64,000 nt of DNA, taken from Scalesia atractyloides (lineage: Eukaryota > Streptophyta > Magnoliopsida > Asterales > Asteraceae). Positions 46,100 through 57,899 of the stretch are shown in pieces; position 1 is the stretch's first letter, and each line of letters starts with the position of its first letter. The stretch covers positions 36,736,341-36,800,340 of the forward strand of contig CAMTDV010000012.1 in NCBI GenBank assembly GCA_947069175.1, written 5' to 3'. The position numbers were made by a program, and so were the translations under genes. The notes beneath the pieces are model-generated. The model was not told where the DNA came from and ran no database searches. It saw nothing but the letters and a program-made list of their open reading frames with translations.

Positions 46100-47276
46100 A
46101 TTTGACAGGTAGCATTTCATAAAGTTTTTGAAAATTGTAAAAGAACTGTTTAAAGTATCATTAAGGGTTTCGTGTATGTGATTTACGTAAATAAGTGGTA
46201 GGGTGAGAAATCGTTTGGATAAAATAGTAAAGGTCGAGGTTCATGCATAAGTGGGGAAATTCACTTAATGATAAAAGGTTTAGGTATAAATCTAAATCGA
46301 TTAGTTGTCATGAAAGTGGTTGACAATAGGGGAAAGGGTGAGGCTTTATCGTGACGTGATTATGAAAGTTACTTTTGAGCATGTAAGTATTGTATAACGC
46401 GTATGAGTTCAATAGGTGACGTAAGCATAACAAGTATTCAATAGTACAAACACGTATGATTGCGTAAGGAGTATAAATTTAGTTGGTTTGCGAGAATTAC
46501 TATTGTTTTTGTTGTGAAAGATGTGCGAATTGTGCACCAGGTTCGAAATGAATGAGATAACAAGTATTAAAACACATAGAAATTAAGATATCATAAAAGA
46601 TAGGCTTAGTAAAATACTGGAGTGCTTTGGTTTGAGAAACATCGACTATTCCAAAGTGAATCGAAGATCCTTTTAAATTAGAGGAACATGCTTTGACCTA
46701 TAGGTAAAATGCTCTCGTCAAGAAGCGATTAACGGCATTTTACCCTTCCAGTTACTACACGTATCTAATTGATCGAAAAATCAAGACTTTGGCAAGATAA
46801 AAAATCGAGGAGTGGGATAGTTAACAAGTTGCGGGTTTCACCCTAACTTGGCAACATCGTACCCTAAGTGTCGTCGGTACTTACCAATCGAGGAGCGAAT
46901 CCTGACTCCTTGGTAAGGGTCCACTAGAGTATGAAATGGAAATTTTCCATCAAGGTATGGATATCACTCCAAACTTGATGGCGTAAATTCATGAAAAATC
47001 GAATACGCGGATTGAGAGTGATCACCAAATGTGGGTTTCACCCCTATTTTGCTGAGATCGTCTCGTTTGTAGTATGAGTGTCTTCAAGTCCTCAAGCGTG
47101 TATATTGTGTAAATGTCTTAGGAAAGACATATTGCATATATTAAAAGCAAAAGAAATAGGAAGAAGCAAGGTAGGTAGAATTAGCATTTTAAATATGAAT
47201 CAAGAATGGGCAAGTTTGGTCACTCAAACTATAGACTAGGTCGAACATGGCAATTCTACCTAATTCCTTATAGTTA
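46100..47276 (-). other. probable leader of a minus-strand chromovirus-type element
   Basis: The sequence lies just inside the PBS at 47279-47292 and has no coding frame. Two phrases repeat within it: GGGTTTCACCCCTA and AAATCGAGGAGTGGG/AATCGAGGAGCGAAT. It fits an untranslated leader, which stops short of gag, so the element is truncated towards 46100. The left limit is approximate. Confidence 0.4.
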
Positions 47277-47278
47277 TG

Positions 47279-47292
47279 GATCTGATACTAAT
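47279..47292 (-). other. primer-binding-site-like sequence
   Basis: The minus strand TTAGTATCAGATCC resembles the initiator tRNA-Met site TGGTATCAGAGCC with three differences, and sits directly inside the LTR end at 47294. Confidence 0.6.
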
Positions 47293-47293
47293 C

Positions 47294-49292
47294 TGTCACA
47301 CCCCAACCTATGGCGGAAACATCAGAGTGAGACGAAATAGATTGCTCAAGGCATCATACACTATTTGCGAGAATATTTATATCAAACCAATTTCATTTCA
47401 TAACAAGATTGTCAATTACAACTAGGAAGTCAAATACAATAAGTTCAACAACATAAATCCTAACATTCTAGATGTGTTTCTACGTCGTCCCTACTAAGTT
47501 CGTCATGATCAACATACTTAACTTGCAACATGTTAAAAGTATAGTTCAATACAAAAAGTATTGGCGAGTACACAAGTTTGATATGGCTTATGTATGAAAA
47601 GATTTAAACGAATCCACATGTTAAGCTAGCATACTAGATTAATGTAAACATGGCATGCGATCTATAAGTCAACCCTCGCGTGTCACCACAAAATAGAATA
47701 AAACTTAACATGACCTCAAGAATACGGGCGATGCGTTACTCCTCTAGCGCTATACATAGCGCTATACATGTTAAGGAGGAGGCTCGTACGTAGTTAATGA
47801 CAGATAGCATCGCATAAGAATGTTCCAAGTATACAAATTGTATATCACGTAACTATAGCATGTATGATGGATTGTTTGTGTGATTACATAAAAGTATAAG
47901 TGTGATTGGGTGTATTTTGATAGACTAACATGTTCACCCAAAGGTGTAAAGGGTAAAAAGGGTGTTCGAGTGTACTCACGGTTTTGCAAGCTTCCACTTG
48001 ATACTTCCGTAAAGTGTTGGGGGAGTTTGGAAGATGGAGCACCGAGTTATCCTACAAGAGGAAAACGTAGGTTGGTAAGTATTCGAATGAAAACGGAGGA
48101 TTAAGAATTTAAATACACTAAAGTATGTAACGGGAAAATAATCATCTAGACTTAATGCTCGTTCTTGACACTATAATACTCATTCGGGTTTGATGTGTTT
48201 TTATGGGTTAGGATACCCATTAGAATCGTAACAAGAAATTAAATACTTAGGTGATGTAACCTAGTACCATGACGGATAATCATTCGATTACCATCAAGAG
48301 TTCGGTTAGTTTCATATATATATTTACATATATTATATAGTATGTGTAATCATATTTATCATGGAGGTTCATAGAAGTCATGTATGGAGGTAGGAGGATA
48401 ACCTTCCTCTAACCTCTTTCGTATAGTTCACCAATGCACAAGTCGTCACAAGGACGACAAGGATGGTCATGAATAAGTTGAACATAAAAATAAAAAAAAT
48501 AATCAAAATTATCAAGTGAGGTGGTGGATTGAAGGTAGGATAGCCAAGGCTTCCAAGTAATCACACACTACCAACTCAGTCTTGTTTCAAGAACAAGCTT
48601 GGAAGGATACAATACTTATGGGTTAAAACCCTATTAAAACAAAAAGCTCTTACACTTGAGACCTCAAATATGGTGATGTTGCAAGTTGGTTTTCCATGGA
48701 GAACCTATGGAAACATTCCTAGAGGTGATTCAAGTGCTAAGAAAGGAAGAAAGATCAAAGAAGGGAGGTAAGGGTGAATTAGAACTCACTTTTGAATGTC
48801 TTGAACTTTCAGATGGAAAGAGAGCTTTAGAGAGAAGAAGAGAAGTGTTTGAGGTGTGAAATGAGAGTGGGAGGAGGTGGGTATTTATAGTTTAAGTGAG
48901 GGGGGTTGTTAGTTGAGTGCATTTAATGCAGAAAACACAAATTGGACCAATCCATGGGCTAGAAACCACTTTCTCTGGATTATGCCATTTTTAGTCCTTG
49001 AACTTAGTTTATCTTTCATTTCAGGCTATAACTTGTCATTTTTGCATGTATAATGCATATAAGTATGATTTGAGTATCGAGTGTGAATGTACGAGTCTTT
49101 GCATGTATAAAAAGTATCAGTTTAAATGATTGAATGCATGTAAGACATATATAAATAATAAGTATGAATTTTTATTACGATTCAAGTCTCGAATTACAAA
49201 ATTGGGAAAAGAAACACGAATACAAGTTTCCATAAGTAGAAATACAATTTACTTTTTCTAATTAAGGAAGTACGAAAAAGCGAGGCGTTACA
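47294..49292 (-). repeat. chromovirus-type LTR with PBS on one side and PPT on the other
   Basis: The plus strand begins TGTCACACCCCAACC and ends GCGAGGCGTTACA; about 2.0 kb. The TGTCACACC/GGCGTTACA ends are those of the other minus-strand gypsy LTRs here. A strong minus-strand core promoter is visible: CTATAAATAC at 48881-48890, followed by a CT-rich start region (48790-48860 on the plus strand as AGAGAGAAG). Its flanks are a PBS (47279) and a PPT (49293), see findings. Confidence 0.75.
48881..48890 (-). promoter_or_regulatory. TATA box in LTR
   Basis: The minus strand reads CTATAAATAC, with a pyrimidine-rich stretch 30-90 bases downstream. It is oriented to transcribe towards 47294. Confidence 0.65.
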
Positions 49293-49330
49293 GACTCCCC
49301 TCCTTTAGGTAATTTCGTCTCGAAATTTAT
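49293..49330 (-). other. polypurine tract and conserved pol end
   Basis: The minus strand reads AAATTTCGAGACGAAATTACC and then TAAAGGAGGGGAGTC just before the LTR. The AAATTTCGxGACGAAATT box followed by a G-rich tract marks the 3' end of Tekay-type chromoviruses, as at 63466-63502. Confidence 0.75.
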
Positions 49331-50257
49331 TCAAGAGGAAGACTTTAAAAAAGATGTCATTTTGGTGAAAATGTTTAGCCAAAATCAAAGTTTAAAGTTT
49401 TTGCGGAGTTCATGTATAAGTGTGTCAATATGTATGAAATCTTGAAGGATAAATATCTTAGGTTCGTGAAAGTAATTTGTTTGACTAAGGTGTTTTTGAG
49501 ACACCAATCGTAAACGTGTATAAGGATAAGTAAAACGTGTATGTGTGTGTGTAAGCAAGTGAGTTTGACTGGTTCTGGACAACTCATTGGAAGGAGTATT
49601 TTAAAAGAGTGTGATCTAAGAGGAAGGTTTTAGTATGACTAAGGATGTATTTTGATTAAAATGAGCGGTCCGCACCGTAAGTTGTAAGAAAAGTTTTGTC
49701 AGTTCTAAGGCGTATTAGTAAATCACTTGTTGTAGAAAAATGTTTATTGGAGAGAGCTAGGATGGTAAATATATACGGTTTCTAAAAGGTTCTGGCGGTA
49801 ATAGACCGACTAGTTGAAGTTTGCGCGTAGATAAGAGTGATAGATAGTTTTAAAAGAAAAGGAACATTTTGACAAGATTGAGCCGGTGGGGACATTTACA
49901 AAAATGGATTGAAAGTTTAGGCTGATTCACTATAAATAAAGTTTGGGTGAAGGGTTAAGGGTTAAGGGAAGAATGGGGAATACCGTGGTTTGGTAGTGAA
50001 CGATTCGGTAGGTGTATGTGAGGGGTAAATATGGTATGAATATCGGATAAAATGCGAACATGGAATGTTGAGAGATGCTAGTGATAGTTGTAGCGGTTAA
50101 AGCTAACGATTTTGAGAATGAAGCTTTGTCATGGATAATCAAGTGTTAATCATTTCGAAGTGGGGTCATCAAAGTTTGTTATGAATCATGTATTTATCAA
50201 GGTACAGGAAATCACTGAATTTCTCATGGCACGTTTTACGAAATTTTGGTAACATGG
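49331..50257. other. unassigned sequence, possibly decayed element interior
   Basis: It has no recognisable integrase or other domain on either strand, although pol would be expected here if the LTR were a normal 3' LTR. A short GGGTTAAGGGTTAAGGG run at 49950-49967 is not the plant telomere repeat. Confidence 0.4.
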
Positions 50258-50735
50258 TGTTGGTGCATATTTGTGACAACAGCTTAGATTTGGTCTTTGG
50301 ATATCTTGTAATTAGTAAAATGATAAACGGTTAGCGGTTTAGTTTTGTAATAGTGAATTAGAAGTAATTGGGCTGAACTAGACACAAAATAGTGCATGGT
50401 AGGCGAATTGGGCATTAAACCCATTAGCAGTCCATGTAAGAAACCCTAGCCCATGAGCATAACCTATCTCTATATATAGGGAGGTTGTGATTAGGGTTAA
50501 GGTTGCTCAATTAGTTGTTCAGTGCTAAAAGAATTGCTTCAGAGAGTTTTAGAGAGATAGTCTTGAATTGGTTGTAAACACTTTGTGTTAGATAATCAAT
50601 AGAAGATAGTTTGAAGGAATTCTTTGTGTTCGTGTTCGTGTTCTTGTTGTTTCTGTGAAATCTGATCTAGGGGATTCCGCACTCTAGATTAGATAGACAA
50701 TTCTGTCAAGATCCATAAGGACTAGGGGACCTATA
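50258..50735 (+). repeat. 5' LTR of the plus-strand copia element
   Basis: Begins TGTTGGTGCATATTTG and ends GGGGACCTATA, where the partner has CCTACA, so the terminal CA is mutated to TA. A TATA box, CTATATATAGG, is at 50470-50480. Confidence 0.9.
50470..50480 (+). promoter_or_regulatory. TATA box in copia LTR
   Basis: CTATATATAGG; the same sequence is in the 3' LTR at 59695-59705. Confidence 0.65.
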
Positions 50736-50736
50736 A

Positions 50737-50799
50737 TTGGTATCAGAGCATATATATATAATTGGTATCAGAGCATATATTTACAATTGGTATTAGAGC
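50737..50799 (+). repeat. tripled primer-binding site
   Basis: TTGGTATCAGAGC occurs at 50737-50749 and 50762-50774, and TTGGTATTAGAGC at 50787-50799. The period is exactly 25 bp, separated by AT-rich spacers. The first copy is in the normal position next to the LTR. Confidence 0.92.
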
Positions 50800-50929
50800 A
50801 TTAGGCTCTTGATTTTGCTCGGTTCAGAATCGTAACAGTAGAAAAAGTTGGGTTTTGCGCGTTTTGGAGGTTTTTGATTGTGATGGCTGAATTAGGGTTT
50901 TGACGGTTGTTTTAGGGTTTTTGCAGGTA

Positions 50930-51375
50930 TTTCAGATTTTCTGCAGTGATTTCGGATTAACATCAGGAATTCGGATTGAAGAAAGGCATTCCGAATTAAA
51001 AAGCATAGTATTTCGGATTGAAAACTTGGATTTTGGATCAGAATCTCGCATTTCGGATCATCAAACTTGTAATTCGGATCTGGAAAAGTGCAATTCGGAT
51101 TGAATTTCGGATCAGCAGCCATTTCGGATTCCATTGTCCGGATCAGAAGCTATTTCGGATTGAATTTCAGATCAGAAGTTATTCCGGATTCCATCTCGGA
51201 TCAGAACTATTTAGGATTCCATCTCGGATCAGAATAGTCTATTCCGGATTTCCATTTCGGATCAGAACAGTGCATTCGGATTTCATCTCGGTTCACTATT
51301 CCGGATCACCGATCTTGGATTAGTAATTCGGATTGTCAATCAGAGTTACCATTTCGGATTGTACATTGTTCCGAG
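50930..51375 (+). repeat. TTCGGAT-rich leader repeat array
   Basis: About 25 copies of a degenerate word TTTCGGATCAGAA or ATTCGGATTGAA lie between the PBS and gag, spaced 12-30 bp. This is untranslated leader of the copia element. The array can be read through in more than one frame without long meaning. Confidence 0.88.
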
Positions 51376-51650
51376 TTACACACAATAAGGTGGAAACTTA
51401 ACCAGCTGACGTAACTGGAGTTAAACGTTTTCGGACATAGAATTTGATCCATAGAGAATTTTGACGAACCGATTGGACAGTTAGACCCATGTGATTTTTA
51501 GGACAAAAAAAAGGCACGAAAATCCGAAAAATCATAATCGGACAATATACATCATCAGAATCGTATCGTCGAGACGAGTCTAACGGTATAATTTGGTAAT
51601 CACACATTTCGGACAAGTTTTAACGTTTTTAGCGAGCCGGTTCGGTAAAA

Positions 51651-54320
51651 ATGTCAAATATGTCTAACCTAAATGAGCTGTTGAGAATGGAGCACGAGGC
51701 TGGAACCACAAACAAACCTCCAAAGATGCTGAAGATAGAGAACTATCTAACATGGAAGGATAGGTTTCAATCCTTTATTGAATATCAGGACACACGGATG
51801 TGGATCTGTATTCAAGATGGGTACGCTAACCCAACGCATGATTTTGAGGGCAGACAACGTGTTACTGCCTATGTGAACATGTCTGAAGCTGAAAAAAGGA
51901 TGTATGAGTCGGAAAAAAGCCTTAGCTGCTATCAAGATGTCATTACATGATGGCATCAAACACACATTCAAGCGCTATACTACATCGAAGGTGATGTGGG
52001 ATGCCCTCGAGAAGAGGTATGAGGGCAATATGACATAAAGAAGAACAAGGTTGATCTGATGAAGAAACAGTTTGCTGTGTTCAAAGGAATGAGAAATGAA
52101 TCCCTTAAAAGATATTATCATCTGATGTCAGAAATAGACAATTATGACATAGAGGGATAACACAGATGTGGAGATAAATGACAAGTTGTGGGCGCTTTAC
52201 CTGCAAAGTGGGATATTTACACGTTGATGATAAAGGGTGAAGCTGATTATGAAAAGAAAGACCTGGAAGAGGTTGTTGGGAAATTGAGAGCTTATGAGCT
52301 CAATATGAAGAAGAAGGAGATGGGTTATGATCAGGTTCAAGATCCGGGGATGTATAAAGGTCTTACACCTTCATCTTCCAACAATGCTTCTAGTGATACT
52401 GCAACTGTGTTTCTCTCATGTAAGAATGAGCAGATCGTGACAAATGCTGAGGGTTAAGTGTGTTTTGTTGCTGCTTCAGGAGGCTCGTCAAGGGCTAAGA
52501 GACAACAATCAAATAACAACAGTTCTAAGTCTATTCCTCTGAGTGTCAAAAGTGCTGAAGATCACCTGGCATTGTTTTGCTTCTTCCGTTGCTTCCTACG
52601 AGAACTATATTCAGGGAAAAATATCTGATCCTGCTACGTTTGATGAAGATTATGATCATATCGACCCTGATGACTTAGAGGAGATGGATTTGCAATGGCA
52701 GATGGCCATGATCTCTAGAAGGGTACGGGCAGGAAGTTCGTTGGAAAGAGTGTGGGATTTGACAAGTCGAAAGTGAAGTGTTACAATTGTCACAACTACG
52801 GACATTTCGCTAGAGAGTGTCAAAGAGCTAAGTCTGAATCTCGTTCTAGTTCATCCTTTCAAGATTCTCCTGGTCATGGTTCAAGCAACAGGAATATGTC
52901 AAACAACACTAGATCAAAGGCCTGATTTCTACTACTAGAGAGGGTTCTTATGATTGGAGTGTTCATCTGGAGAGTGATAACAACGCCTCACAGGTGTTCA
53001 TGGGTGAGATAGCTCCAGTTGCTGATGAAGAAGGGAAAGCTGATGCTGAGGGACAGCAAGAGAAGGTAGCTGAGAAAGCTGATGGAGAACAGAATGCTAC
53101 AGAGAAGAAAATGACTGCTGATTTTGATGCTTTCATGGCTGATCTAAGCAAATCAACAGGCGAGGTATGTTCTAACTCTGGTAGTTCTGTTTGCATAAAA
53201 TGTCGTGAACTGCAAAGTGAGGTTGACACATTAACCAATCAAAACCAAAGTCTGGTAAATGAGCTCTCAACCCTAAAAGAATCAAACTTTTTCGTAAAAG
53301 GAAATGAGTCATTATACTAGAAGAAAATTAAAGGTTATGAAGAAGAAATCAATATTTTAACCTGTAAGCTTAATGGAGAAACTTCAAGTTATTGACTTAG
53401 CTCATGATACGATGAGTTAGAAAACAAAAGAGGTTTCTAAAAAGTGCAAAGAGTTGTCTGAAGCACAACTCAAAATTTGTGAGCTTGAAAAGAAATTAAA
53501 TCAATTCATAGATTCATCTTTTGTCATGAAACACATGATGAATGGCTTGAAGAAGAGTAATGACAAGATTTGTGTGGGATTCAAAGGTATGAATGAAGTA
53601 CCACCACCTATTAGTCACGACTATTCTTTCTTGCCTGATGAAGAAGATCTTACAGACTTTGTGTTCAACTACACCTGGTAGTTCCACATCAAAGGATGTT
53701 GATGGTTCTGAAAATGCTAAGAAGGATAATAACAGAGACACCGTTTTGAAAACAAAGAATACACACCCTAAAAATCAAAAACAATTTTTTTTGTTAAAAA
53801 GGTTGATTTTGTTAAAGGGAGTGACATGAATAAGAGGTCCCTGTTATTACTAAAGAGTTTAATGTGCAGTTTGCTAAGAACAAAAACAAAGAAAAATCAG
53901 AAGTTAAGCAAACTAAACAAGATCCTTCTAAAGCATCATCATCATCATCGCCGGATGAATCTAAGCAAGAGGCTTCAGTTAAGAAGTCTTCGACTAGAAA
54001 ATCGTGTTTCAAAGGTCACGAAAAGGGACATGTAGCGAGCTGTGTCCTAACAAAAAGGTTGAGGCACAGGTATGTGAGAGGCAGAGAGAAAAATCACCAG
54101 CAAAAAGTGGTGATGGTGAGAAGAAGGTTAACTCACCAAAGATATCTGCTATCAGGCAACAAAGTGTTGTTGTTCCTCGTTTTCAAAGAAATCAACAAAG
54201 ATTTCAGCCTGTAGCTACATCAGGCAGATATGATAGACCTAGAAGTAGTTCACCAAAAATGAATAACTTTAATGGTCAATCAAATAATTTCAGAAGTCAA
54301 GGTCAATATCAAAATTGATA
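51651..54320 (+). pseudogene. copia gag with zinc knuckle
   Basis: ATG 51651 begins MSNMSNLNELLRMEHEAG; the capsid motif KPPKMLKIENYLTWKDRFQ follows (51715-51770). The capsid continues in other frames (WDALEKRYEG near 52000; LPAKWDIYTLMIKGEADYEKK at 52200, key residues LPxxW, Y). A CCHC knuckle CYNCHNYGHFAREC is at 52778-52820. After it come a Lys/Glu-rich region (53000-53700) with coiled-coil character, and a possible second knuckle remnant CFKGHEKGHVASC at about 54005. An Asn/Gln/Ser-rich tail runs to 54320. At least six frame breaks. Confidence 0.85.
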
Positions 54321-54619
54321 CCAGAATGTTGGTAGTCGAAATTTTTATAACGATGGCTTTAGAAATTATCATCATCAAAATTCATGGAACCAAAATCATA
54401 ATTTCCAAAGGTCGCAAAGTCCAAACTATGGTTAGGAAACCTTAGGACCACAGACCTAGTGGAAATCAAAAACCATTTCCATCAACAGGTCTAAGATCCA
54501 AGACTCCTGTTAGGAGTGATGGATATTGGATGGATGTTCCCATAGTTGATGAATCTGGAACGACCCAAGACCATTAAGGCTTGGGTCCCCCAATCTAACT
54601 AATTTTGTTGGTTTGTGCA

Positions 54620-55215
54620 GGAGCTGCAAAGGAGGATTATCAACTTGTGGTATGTTGATAGTGGCTGCTACAGGCACATGACGGGGGATGCGAGGTTGCT
54701 GACTGAGTTTGAGAATATGGATGGTGGTTATGTGAATTTTGCAGGTGCTAAAGGAGGGCACATTATCGGTGGGGAAAAGTGACTAACGGGAAGATCACAT
54801 TGGACAAAGTGAACTATGTTGAGCAGCTGAAGCATAATCTGATGAGTGTGTCTCAAGTCTGCGACAAGGGTCACTCGGTCCACTTTACAAAGTCTGAAGC
54901 TTTGATGTTGAAACCGGTTTAGTGATAACGGATGACTCGATAGTGATGAGAGCGCCAAGGAGAAATGATACTTATGTCATGGACATGGGTGTTAAGGATT
55001 CTTCCTCTGTGGTGGCATGTTTACTATCAAAAGCATCTGAGGCCGAGTCATTGTTGTGGCACAGACGCATGGCCCACATCCACTATCGAAAAATGAACTA
55101 TATTATTAAAAATGGTTTAGTGGAAGGGGTGCCAGTGCAGAGGTTTCACGTGAAAGATAAATGTTTCCATGTCAAAAAGGAAAATAACATAAGAAACCTC
55201 ACAAGTCTAAAATAG
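54620..55215 (+). pseudogene. copia protease and gag-pre-integrase
   Basis: The protease active site LWYVDSGCYRHMTG at 54645-54690 keeps D-S-G. YVNFAGAKGGHIIGG and LMSVSQVCDKG follow in other frames. The gag-pre-integrase part has APRRNDTYVMDM and SLLWHRRMAHIHYRKMNYI (55050-55110). Confidence 0.88.
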
Positions 55216-55224
55216 TAAATTCCA

Positions 55225-56330
55225 TAGATACCCCTTATGAATTACTTCATATGGATCTATTCGTCCCAGTGAACGTAAGGAGCATAGGTGGAAAGTACTA
55301 TTGTTTAGTTGTCACTGATGATTACTCATGATATTCATGGGTTTTCTTTTTAGGTACAAAAGATGAAACAGCGGAGATGCTGATAGATCTTTTTACAAAA
55401 TTGGAATATGTCCATGATGCACGGATCAAGAGGATACGGAGTGATAATGTCACGGAGTTCAAGAATCAATGTTATGGATTCTCTATTGTCTTCGCAAGGG
55501 AATTGAACATCAATATTCTGCTCCTTATACACCTCAACAGAATGGAGCCGCTGAGAGGAAAAACAGGATGCTGATTGAAGCTGCAAGGACTATGTTATCT
55601 GATTCAAAGCTTCCAGTTCTTTTATGGGTAGAAGTTGTGAACACAGCTTGCTATGTCCTGAACAAAGTTTTGACGGTTAAACGGTTTAACAAAACATGTC
55701 ATGAACTATTGTTTAATCGAAAACCAAACTTAAAAGGCTTTGAACCATTTGGATTACCCTGCACCATTATGCGAAACAAAGATAAGCAAAAATTCGGTAA
55801 AGTAGCTGATGAGGGCCACTTTCTAGGCTATATGCCTGGAACACCGAATAAAAGGGTTTTTAATCTAAAAACTGGTAAAATTGAGGTGGTGCTTAACATG
55901 GAAATCACTAGTTATTCACCTCAACAATCAACAAGTGGTCCTCCTATATTATATGATTATGACAGTGTGTTTAAATCATTTAATATTCCTGATTTTTCCA
56001 ATGCAGATGAGTCTCAGGTGATCCATACTGTGATCAGTGAAAATGGAGAGTGTGACTTCATGCCTAAATCGAGTGTATCAATGACAGATGCTCCAGAAAC
56101 TTCTACTAGTGCAGCTCCAGAGGTCTCCAATGATAGTGAGTCTGAACCTATTCAGGGGGAGGACTTCACTAATCCATTTGCTAATATAAGGGGGAGGTTG
56201 GATCTAATCTGGGAGATAATCTGGTTGTTGACACCATTGCTACCACACGTGTACACAGAGATCATCCAGTTGAAAACATCATTGGTGATGCTGCTGTAGG
56301 TGTTCAGACAAGAAGAGGTGTGCTCTAAGG
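55225..56330 (+). pseudogene. copia integrase
   Basis: The core is seen as LHMDLFVPVNVRS, YYCLVVTDDYS (a stop TGA follows at 55329), RIRSDNVTEFKN (55430, second Asp; the usual Gly is Val) and YTPQQNGAAERKNR (55525, Glu). Then KRFNKTCHELLFNRKPNLKG, RVFNLKTGKIE and a Ser/Glu-rich linker. It shares family motifs with the minus-strand copia integrase at 18280-19558. Confidence 0.88.
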
Positions 56331-56389
56331 TTCATGTTTGTTTACTTCAATTCAGAAAATTGGGTTGATTCATGAATGTTGTATAGTTG

Positions 56390-57895
56390 CTTCATTGCCC
56401 AAGAGGAGCCGAAGAATGTTCATATGGCTCTAAAAGAAAATTGTTGGGTTAAAGCTATGCAAGAGGAACTAGCTTAGTTCAAGAAGTTGAAAGTTTGGGA
56501 GCTAGTGACTTGCCTGAAGGAGAGAAGGAAATAGACACTAAATGGGTGTTTAAGTGCAAGAAAGACGACCGAGGGATCGTGATAAGGAATAAGGCTCGGT
56601 TGGTAGTAAAAGGGTTCAATCAGCAAGAGGGGATTGATTACAATGAAGTGTTTGCACCAGTAGTAAGGTTGGAAACAATTCTTTGTTCCTAGCTTTTGCT
56701 TCATTCAAGGGCTTCAAAGTTTATCAACTTGATGTAAGAGTGCATTTCTCTACGGGAAAGTCTAAGAAGTGGTGTATGTCTCACAGCCAGACGAGTTTAC
56801 TGATCCAGACTATCCAGATCGAGTCTATTGACTTGATAAGGCATTGTATGGGTTGCATCAGGCACCCAGGGCGTGGTATGAGACACTGTTAGCACATTTT
56901 TACAACATGGTTTCGAAAGAGGTCAGATTGGCAGTACACTTTTCATCAAAAGGAAGAAAGAAGACTTTCTGCTGGTACAGGTATACGCAGATGACATCAT
57001 CTTTGGGTCATCTGATGAGAACATGTGTCATGATTTCGAGGAGGTAATGAAGAGCAAGTTTGAGATGAGTGCGATGGGTGAATTATCCTACTTTTTGTAC
57101 AAGTTGAACAGAAGAAGGATGGGATGTTTATACATCAGACGAAGTATATATATGACATTTTATCTCGTTTCAAAATGGATGATTGCGCTACTTTCAATAC
57201 ACCTATCTGTGAGAATCACAATCTTGGTCCAGATCATGAGAGTGTGGAGGATGTTGATCCCACTCAATACTGGGCAATCATTGGTTCTTTGATGTACTTG
57301 ACTGCTTCAAGACCCGACATCATGTTCGCAGTATGTCTTTGTGCCAGATATCAAGCGAATCTAAAAGAGTCCCACATGAAAGCGATGAAGCGATTCTTCG
57401 TTACTTGAAAGGGAAACCTAAACTTGGGTTATGGTATCCAACTGCCAGTGATTTGAAGCTTGTTTCCTTCACTGATTCGGACTTTGGAGGATGCAAATCT
57501 ACAAGGAAGTCTACCACAGGTGGTTGTCAGTTCTTAGGAGGGAGGCTTGTGTCATGGCAATACAAGAAGCAGTCTTGCGTGTCTACCTCGACGTGTGAAG
57601 CTGAATATATTGCTGCGGGCAGCTGTTGCTCTCAGGTTCTCTGAATTCAACAGCATATGCGCGATTACGGTCTGAATTTCACTCGTACTCCTATTATGAT
57701 AGACAATAATGCCACTATATCAATCACCAACAATCCCGTAAAACACAGTCGCACAAAACATATTGACATTCGTCAACATTTTATGTTGCTGAAAAGAAAT
57801 TAATTGAACTGCATCGAGTCGACACACTTGATAACCTGGCAGATTTTACACAAAAGCATTTGATAGGGCTCGTTTTGAACATTTAGTCGAACTCA
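56390..57895 (+). pseudogene. copia reverse transcriptase and RNase H
   Basis: RT: EKEIDTKWVFKCKKDDRG, ARLVVKGFNQQEGIDYNEVF (56600-56660), FKVYQLDV, ALYGLHQAPRAWYETL-like (56850), the catalytic VYADDIIFGSSDE (about 56977-57015) and KFEMSAMGELSYF. RNase H: LMYLTASRPDIMFAVCLCAR, LKGKPKLGLWYP, TDSDFGGCKSTRKSTTGGC, TSTCEAEYIAAGSCCSQ, then SRTKHIDIRHHF (about 57750). Frame breaks at 56690, 56760, 57095, 57400 and 57640. Both Asp of YADD are kept. Confidence 0.9.
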
Positions 57896-57899
57896 ACGG

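Noticed and set aside
49945..49971. GGGTTAAGGGTTAAGGG run resembling telomere repeat
   Set aside because: The plant telomere unit is TTTAGGG; this has a different unit and only two copies.
34609..50257. Athila 3' LTR
   Set aside because: I searched by eye for the TGATGTGTTGAAT start and the LTR interior downstream of 44800 and found no copy.
50900..51323. Overlapping ORFs rich in FRI/SDF repeats
   Set aside because: They arise from the TTCGGAT leader repeats; no start or domain supports translation.
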